Below, one piece after another: positions 59,636 to 64,000 of a stretch of DNA of 64,000 nt. Source of the DNA: Acidobacteriota bacterium (GTDB lineage Bacteria; Acidobacteriota; UBA6911); contig JAISUT010000028.1 in NCBI GenBank assembly GCA_031271905.1, positions 1-64,000 of the forward strand. Reading direction: 5' to 3'. The first letter of the stretch is position 1. Every line of letters begins with the position of its first letter. Below the pieces are notes generated by a model that saw nothing but the letters and a program-made list of their open reading frames with translations, searched no databases and was not told where the DNA came from. Made by a program: the position numbers and the translations under genes.

Positions 59636-59713
59636 CACGTTGGCGTGGTCTTGAAAAGATACGTGGAGGGGGAGGGAAGGCTACTCGGGGTAAGGGGGAA
59701 GGTGTTAAGTTAT

Positions 59714-60925
59714 TTACGGCTGGTGATTTCCGATGATTTCAGTGAAATGACGATATAACCCTGCGGCCGTATCGTCCCATGAATGTTCCCGCGCATACTC
59801 GACCAATGCGGCGCGATCCCAGTTTTTCGCCAATCCCCGTTGGATGGCCATGGCAAAGGCTTCGGGGGTGCGCTCCGCAACAAGAAGACCTAGGTTTTCC
59901 GTAGGGATTATCTCCGGGACGCCCCAGGTGGCATGGGCGACAACCGGAGTCCCCGAAGCCAGTGATTCGAGGATCACATTGGGCCATCCTTCTTTTTCGC
60001 TGGCGAGGCAACTTACATCGGCTGCGGAGTAGTAGCGATGCAATTCGGTGTTTGCAGCGGCACCGACCCAATGAATGCAATCAGAGACGCCTAAGTCGGC
60101 GGCGAGTTTTTTCAATACCCCTGTATAGTCCCCCTCCTCGCCACCGGCACCGACGATCAGGTAATGGAGGTCGTCGTGCCCCTGTTTGCGCAAGATACCA
60201 AGGGCTTTTATCAGAACGTCGATCCCTTTGCGCTTGACGATATGGGAAACGGAAAGCATATAACGGAATTCGGGGGGAAGACCGAGTTCCGCGCAAGTAT
60301 TTCGTCGATCTGACGGGAAAAACCTCCGGGAATCCACGCCGTTGGCGCTACGATGCCCCTTTTCCTTTGGAGCCCCGAGTTTGACTGCGCCATCCACCAA
60401 CGCTTGGGAGACGCCAAAGAAGCGGTCGCACCGTCGCAAGGCGTAAATGACCTGCTTGATGCGAACGGGATAGCGGTACAAATCGTTGATGTCATGCCCG
60501 CGCAACGTCACGACGAACGGCTTATGGAAGGTCTTTGCCAGAAGTGCGCCAGCATAGCCGTCGGGAAATCCCAAATGGCAATCCAACAGGTCGAAACCGG
60601 CACCGAAACGACGTTGGCGCAACCAAGCGCGCACCGCGTACGCCAAAAACAAACCATCCAAAGGCTTGAGTATGCCGGGAATGGAAAGAAATTTGGGAAA
60701 AGCGGTTGGATACGGGTTGTCATCTGTGTGAGAAGGGACGAAATGGCGGTTCCGGTATCTTGAAATCCATTGCTCCCCGGGAAACCAGGGGATGGGGGAG
60801 ACGACGGTCAAATCAACCAGTTTGGACAAGGCATCTAAGCGTTGTTTGACAAACTGGGCATGAACCGGCATACGCGGATTGGGAAACATCGAAGCGATAC
60901 TCAACACCCGGATTTTGTCGCTCAT
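59714..60925 (-). CDS. Glycosyltransferase family 4
   Basis: The 403-residue GT-B enzyme starts at ATG 60925, overlapping the upstream stop by four bases. The N-terminal half has SIASMFPNPRMPVHAQFVKQ, LDCHLGFPDGYAGALLAK and VTLRGHDIND. The donor half has LSVSHIVKRKGIDVLIKALG, YYSAADVSCLASEKEGWPNV and the E-x7-E helix (EGWPNVILE), then GTPVVAHATWGVPEII. These are standard GT4 signatures for nucleotide-sugar-dependent retaining transferases. It is in the minus-strand part of the polysaccharide cluster, downstream of Wzm/Wzt. Confidence 0.92.
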   Translation of the reverse strand: MSDKIRVLSIASMFPNPRMPVHAQFVKQRLDALSKLVDLTVVSPIPWFPGEQWISRYRNRHFVPSHTDDNPYPTAFPKFLSIPGILKPLDGLFLAYAVRAWLRQRRFGAGFDLLDCHLGFPDGYAGALLAKTFHKPFVVTLRGHDINDLYRYPVRIKQVIYALRRCDRFFGVSQALVDGAVKLGAPKEKGHRSANGVDSRRFFPSDRRNTCAELGLPPEFRYMLSVSHIVKRKGIDVLIKALGILRKQGHDDLHYLIVGAGGEEGDYTGVLKKLAADLGVSDCIHWVGAAANTELHRYYSAADVSCLASEKEGWPNVILESLASGTPVVAHATWGVPEIIPTENLGLLVAERTPEAFAMAIQRGLAKNWDRAALVEYAREHSWDDTAAGLYRHFTEIIGNHQP

Positions 60926-62067
60926 AGCCCGTCAGTGACGATACGCCAAAACTCTTCCGCCTTATTTTCCCACGACTCGCTTTTCAAAAATGTCATCAGT
61001 GCGCCATCCGGCGCAGTCGATGAAGCGTCCGCCTCCAATGCTTGGTTTACAACCCCTGGGAAATCATGTCGAGAAGCGATTCGCATGAATCGTGACAACC
61101 GAACTGCTTCTGGAAGCGCCGTCGCGACCACCGGTTTGCCTGTGGCGAGATATTCCCGAAGTTTCAGCGGATTGATGGACTGGGTGCTCACCTCGACTTT
61201 ATAAGGCAGTATGCAGACATCAAAACCAGATGCCCAGCGAGGAAGTTCCGCATAGGGTGTCGAACCGAAAAAATGAACGTTCGCCAGATGTTCAAAGGGC
61301 TTCAAATCCCTGTCAATGGGCCCCAACACGGCAATGCTTCCCGTCGGGAAGCGCTTGGCGAGATCAAAAAGAATAGACACGTCAATACGATCATCAAAAA
61401 CACCCCAAAAACCGATGACGGGTTTTGGCAAAGCCGCCAATTCCGCTGGAGGCGACAACTTCGCTATTTGGGAGAAATGGTCGAAGTCAACTCCGTGCAA
61501 AAGCAAGTGCGCCCGACGGCATCGCGCACCGCGAGATCGCAACAATGTGTCAGAGGTGGCGATCAACAGATCGCAATGCACCAGCGTTTCTTCTTCAAGT
61601 TGACGCATCGCCACGCCGTCAACTCCCGGCCAGTTGGTGAAATCATCGACACAGTAATAGACCGTGCGATCAAACAGAGTAGAAGAAAAAAGACGTGGAA
61701 TGAAGGGGAGGGTGCTTACAAGGATGGTGCGGCTATCTTCGGTGGTTGGCGACAATGCTTTGATGACCGCGCGTTGAAGAATTTTCTGATTGATGCAGGC
61801 GGTCACCCGATTGCGAAAAGAGGGAAACATCTTAGGCGACAATACATTTGGATTTCGCGGGGATTTTGTTTGCGCTGGGGGTGCCGTCCATTTTCCCAGC
61901 ACCTGAAAAGCCCGTTTTAAATCGTAAATGGAGAGGCGTGGAGTCCGGAGTCCAACGGTATTCACCCATGTGACTGCGACGCGATCCAACAAATATCGAA
62001 ATATATGTTGGCAACTTGAAGGATGGCGTCCCCAATCGTCCGAAAACACCACCGCATGAAATTGCAT
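60922..62067 (-). CDS. Glycosyltransferase, GT-B (GT4-like)
   Basis: The 381-residue protein starts at ATG 62067 behind GGAAAAA. The N-terminal half reads AVVFSDDWGRHPSSCQHIFR, YYCVDDFTNWPGVD and LVHCDLLIATSDTLL. The C-terminal half has KPVIGFWGVFDDRIDVSILF, FGSTPYAELPRWASGFDVCI and LPYKVEVSTQSINPLKLREY, then LATGKPVVAT. This pattern matches the TagY/GumK-like GT4 group often found in exopolysaccharide loci. It is coupled to the downstream GT4 gene (ATGA overlap). GC rises again relative to wzt, so the cluster is mosaic. Confidence 0.85.
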   Translation of the reverse strand: MQFHAVVFSDDWGRHPSSCQHIFRYLLDRVAVTWVNTVGLRTPRLSIYDLKRAFQVLGKWTAPPAQTKSPRNPNVLSPKMFPSFRNRVTACINQKILQRAVIKALSPTTEDSRTILVSTLPFIPRLFSSTLFDRTVYYCVDDFTNWPGVDGVAMRQLEEETLVHCDLLIATSDTLLRSRGARCRRAHLLLHGVDFDHFSQIAKLSPPAELAALPKPVIGFWGVFDDRIDVSILFDLAKRFPTGSIAVLGPIDRDLKPFEHLANVHFFGSTPYAELPRWASGFDVCILPYKVEVSTQSINPLKLREYLATGKPVVATALPEAVRLSRFMRIASRHDFPGVVNQALEADASSTAPDGALMTFLKSESWENKAEEFWRIVTDGL

Positions 62068-62162
62068 AAATTTGATTTTTCCCTATCACAAAATTTTTAT
62101 ATCATATCAAACACTGCATTGTCATATTATAAAGTATGTCGTTATACCGTCGACTACTGTTC

Positions 62163-63347
62163 TTATGATACTTTCGCTTTAACATCAAGATCCGCCACTC
62201 CCGCCCATGTTCTGCCCTCGTCTACTGAAAAATGCCCTGCAGGAACTATTTCCACCAAAAAAGATTGCGTCTCACCATAAAAAATATGCCAAGATATGTA
62301 ATATTGTCCTTTTGTCAAATGCGATGTGAATTCGAAACTAAACTTCACTGGTTGATTGGGGGACAATTCGGGGCACCCTAATTCATCACCTGTCCAATTT
62401 CCGTCGTATACCACTAATAGATCTGTTGAACGAACTACTTTGAATCCTATGTGATAGTCCTTTAATTTTATCTTTGGAATAGCATTAACTGTAAAATTTA
62501 AACTTGTTCTCGGAGCAATATCCGTCAAAGATTTTGACGAAGATGACAAGTTAAAATCATTAACCTTTAAATATCTTTCAGAAAAATCCGTATTCGGAAT
62601 CGTATCTTTTAAATATTCTTCCAATACTTGTGTCACTTTCCCCATGGCCATTGTTTTGTTTTTCAAATAAAGCGCATTGTCACAGAGCATGCTGACAGCC
62701 TGCAAATTATGTGAAACAAAGACAATTGCAACACCATTATGTTTGAATTCCTTCATTCGATTAATACACTTTTGTTGGAATGCAACATCACCAACAGAAA
62801 GCACTTCATCAATGACAAGCGCTTCTGGATTAAGATGCGCCGCTATCGAGAATCCCAAACGCGCATTCATACCCGACGAATAACGTTTTACAGGGGTATC
62901 AATAAAACTTGAAAGTCCAGCGAAATCAACTATTTCATCAAACCGTGAGGTTATCTCCTTTCGACGCATCCCCATGATGGCACCTTGAAGATAAATATTT
63001 TCCCGTCCTGTTAAATCGGGATGAAATCCGGCAGAAATCTCTATCAAGGCTCCCGTTCTACCAACAATACTACATGTTCCGCGATTGGGGCGAAGGATTT
63101 TCGTCAATAATTTTAAAATAGTAGATTTCCCAGCACCATTGGGACCGATAATACCAAGAGCCTCACCATGTTTTACCTCGAATGAAACATCTTCTACCGC
63201 CCAGAATTCCTTTTCTTCTAATTCACTGGAGCTATTCTTGCGAAACAAGGCTTTGGCTGTGGCAGGAATAAGGTCGCGAAGGCTGTCATGCCGCTCCCCC
63301 TTTTTAAATTTTTTCCATACGTTATCGAAAGTGATTATCGCACTCAT
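62163..63347 (-). CDS. wzt: Polysaccharide ABC exporter ATP-binding protein Wzt
   Basis: The 394-residue protein starts at ATG 63347, sharing one base with the permease stop (TAATG). The ABC domain (about 1-245) has Walker A GIIGPNGAGKST, signature YSSGMNARLGF and Walker B ALVIDEVLSVGD. The C-terminal domain (about 265-394: SLNFTVNAIPKIKLKDYHIG, YYISWHIFYGE, HFSVDEGRTWAGVADLDVKA) matches the Wzt C-terminal beta-sandwich that recognises the capped end of O-antigen chains in some systems. It should power export of the glycan made by the neighbouring transferases. GC is low, consistent with transfer. Confidence 0.93.
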   Translation of the reverse strand: MSAIITFDNVWKKFKKGERHDSLRDLIPATAKALFRKNSSSELEEKEFWAVEDVSFEVKHGEALGIIGPNGAGKSTILKLLTKILRPNRGTCSIVGRTGALIEISAGFHPDLTGRENIYLQGAIMGMRRKEITSRFDEIVDFAGLSSFIDTPVKRYSSGMNARLGFSIAAHLNPEALVIDEVLSVGDVAFQQKCINRMKEFKHNGVAIVFVSHNLQAVSMLCDNALYLKNKTMAMGKVTQVLEEYLKDTIPNTDFSERYLKVNDFNLSSSSKSLTDIAPRTSLNFTVNAIPKIKLKDYHIGFKVVRSTDLLVVYDGNWTGDELGCPELSPNQPVKFSFEFTSHLTKGQYYISWHIFYGETQSFLVEIVPAGHFSVDEGRTWAGVADLDVKAKVS

Positions 63348-64000
63348 TATATATTCTCCGCAAACTTGAACTCCGTACGATGGAATATTTGCCAACATAC
63401 GACAAACAATCCTAAAGAAACTATCGTTGTTAAAACAAACGATATAGGTTCCGGTGGTTTATTTAACAATAATACATTATGATACGCATCTATAATGTAA
63501 GTCATTGGGTTGAGTTGAAAAGCCAGACGATATTTTTCGTTGATTTCCTCCAGGGGATAAAGAATGGGGGTCAAATACATCCATATAGATAAAACGAATT
63601 CAAAAACATATTTTACATCGCGATAGAATAAGTTTGCCATCGCAATAATAAGAGCTATGGCTGCCGTGAATGCAACATGTACCAGTAAAACAACAGGAAA
63701 CAGTAAAATACTTGGACCAACACCTATATGGTAATACATCATGAGAACTACAAGTACGACAGCTCCCACAAAAGCATCAATCAGACACACGATGACAGCA
63801 GAAAAAGGAAAGATTTCCCGAGGAAAATAAATTTTGGTGACCAAATTAATATTGCTGACGAGTGAGGTCACAGAAAAACGTAGCGACGATGAAAAAAAAT
63901 TCCAGAAAAGTAAGCCGCAATATGCATATACGGGATAGGCGACAGGCGTATCGATCTTGGCGACTTGAGTAAAAATAATTGAAAAAACAGCAGTGTTTAT
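63347..64000 (-). CDS. wzm: Polysaccharide ABC exporter permease Wzm (5' end outside the window)
   Basis: The open frame continues through the right edge, so the start is missing; about 217 residues are visible. They read VAYPVYAYCGLLFWNFFSSS, LRFSVTSLVSNINLVTKIYF, PREIFPFSAV, then four hydrophobic segments and YLTPILYPLEEINEKYRLAF, QLNPMTYIIDAYHNVLL. This is the ABC-2 type permease pattern of Wzm/TagG/RfbD proteins. It is translationally coupled to wzt. Together they form the inner-membrane O-antigen or capsule exporter. Confidence 0.93.
   Translation of the reverse strand: MNTAVFSIIFTQVAKIDTPVAYPVYAYCGLLFWNFFSSSLRFSVTSLVSNINLVTKIYFPREIFPFSAVIVCLIDAFVGAVVLVVLMMYYHIGVGPSILLFPVVLLVHVAFTAAIALIIAMANLFYRDVKYVFEFVLSIWMYLTPILYPLEEINEKYRLAFQLNPMTYIIDAYHNVLLLNKPPEPISFVLTTIVSLGLFVVCWQIFHRTEFKFAENI

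Noticed and set aside
1-64000. CRISPR arrays, tRNA or rRNA genes
   Set aside because: No regularly spaced direct repeats with unique spacers, no cloverleaf with TTCGA-type loop and acceptor pairing, and no rRNA-like blocks were noticed on either strand; a tRNAscan or Rfam run could still find something I missed.

Overview
The window is mostly a GC-rich (about two thirds G+C by eye) chromosome segment of a Gram-negative, two-membrane bacterium. It carries lptD, murA, a class C penicillin-binding protein, outer-envelope lipoproteins and signal-peptide proteins. The very large secreted PIG-L deacetylase beside a sodium symporter, the DUF3467 protein and the secreted hypothetical families would fit an Acidobacteriota-like lineage. 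No rRNA or other phylogenetic marker is present, so that placement is a low-confidence guess. I saw no rRNA, tRNA or CRISPR array.

Layout. 1-985 is debris: the tail of an Rpn-type nuclease/transposase, a beheaded formylglycine-generating-enzyme domain, and a DUF4139-type gene cut at one end of a 105-bp inverted-repeat element. 1311-6892 is a co-directional envelope set: two paralogous fibronectin-III lipoproteins, a secreted protein with two DUF2846-like modules, and a PEGA protein with a duplicated C-terminal module. 6900-8870 is a lower-GC island with a CapA-like phosphatase, a broken phosphoribosyltransferase and a 106-bp MITE-like element. 9001-20276 is housekeeping: prmC, murA, a HIT protein, DUF3467, moaE/moaD/dacB, folK/lptD, proB/proA. 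20417-39753 is a long minus-strand block. It holds an unusual cassette (G3E-type GTPase, cytoplasmic solute-binding-like protein, soluble ABC ATPase), gpsA, a GDSL hydrolase, moaA, hrpB, prfC, lhr, a YkgJ-type cysteine-cluster protein, an SDR and xdhC. 40021-55969 holds an aspartase-like lyase, hemerythrin, SSS symporter with a 46-residue partner, PIG-L, flavin reductase, a five-haem cytochrome, a DASS carrier, an HDOD-GGDEF protein, a coiled-coil membrane protein and an APC permease. 56589-64000 is a lower-GC surface-polysaccharide cluster: five glycosyltransferases and a Wzm/Wzt ABC exporter, running off the right edge.

Two themes stand out. First, a dispersed 64-122 bp repeat with near-perfect ends (GGGAACCTCTAAAAA and its complement) occurs five times clearly and once degenerately, nearly always at gene ends. 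One copy supplies the last residues and the stop codon of the hemerythrin gene; another supplies the end of the APC permease. Second, the GTPase/binding-protein/ATPase cassette lacks a membrane permease and export signals, and its GTPase has a Cys-X2-Cys right after its ExxG motif. I infer an intracellular metal- or cofactor-handling machine of unknown substrate. Molybdenum-cofactor genes (moaA, moaD, moaE, xdhC) are scattered around it, but no molybdoenzyme is visible.
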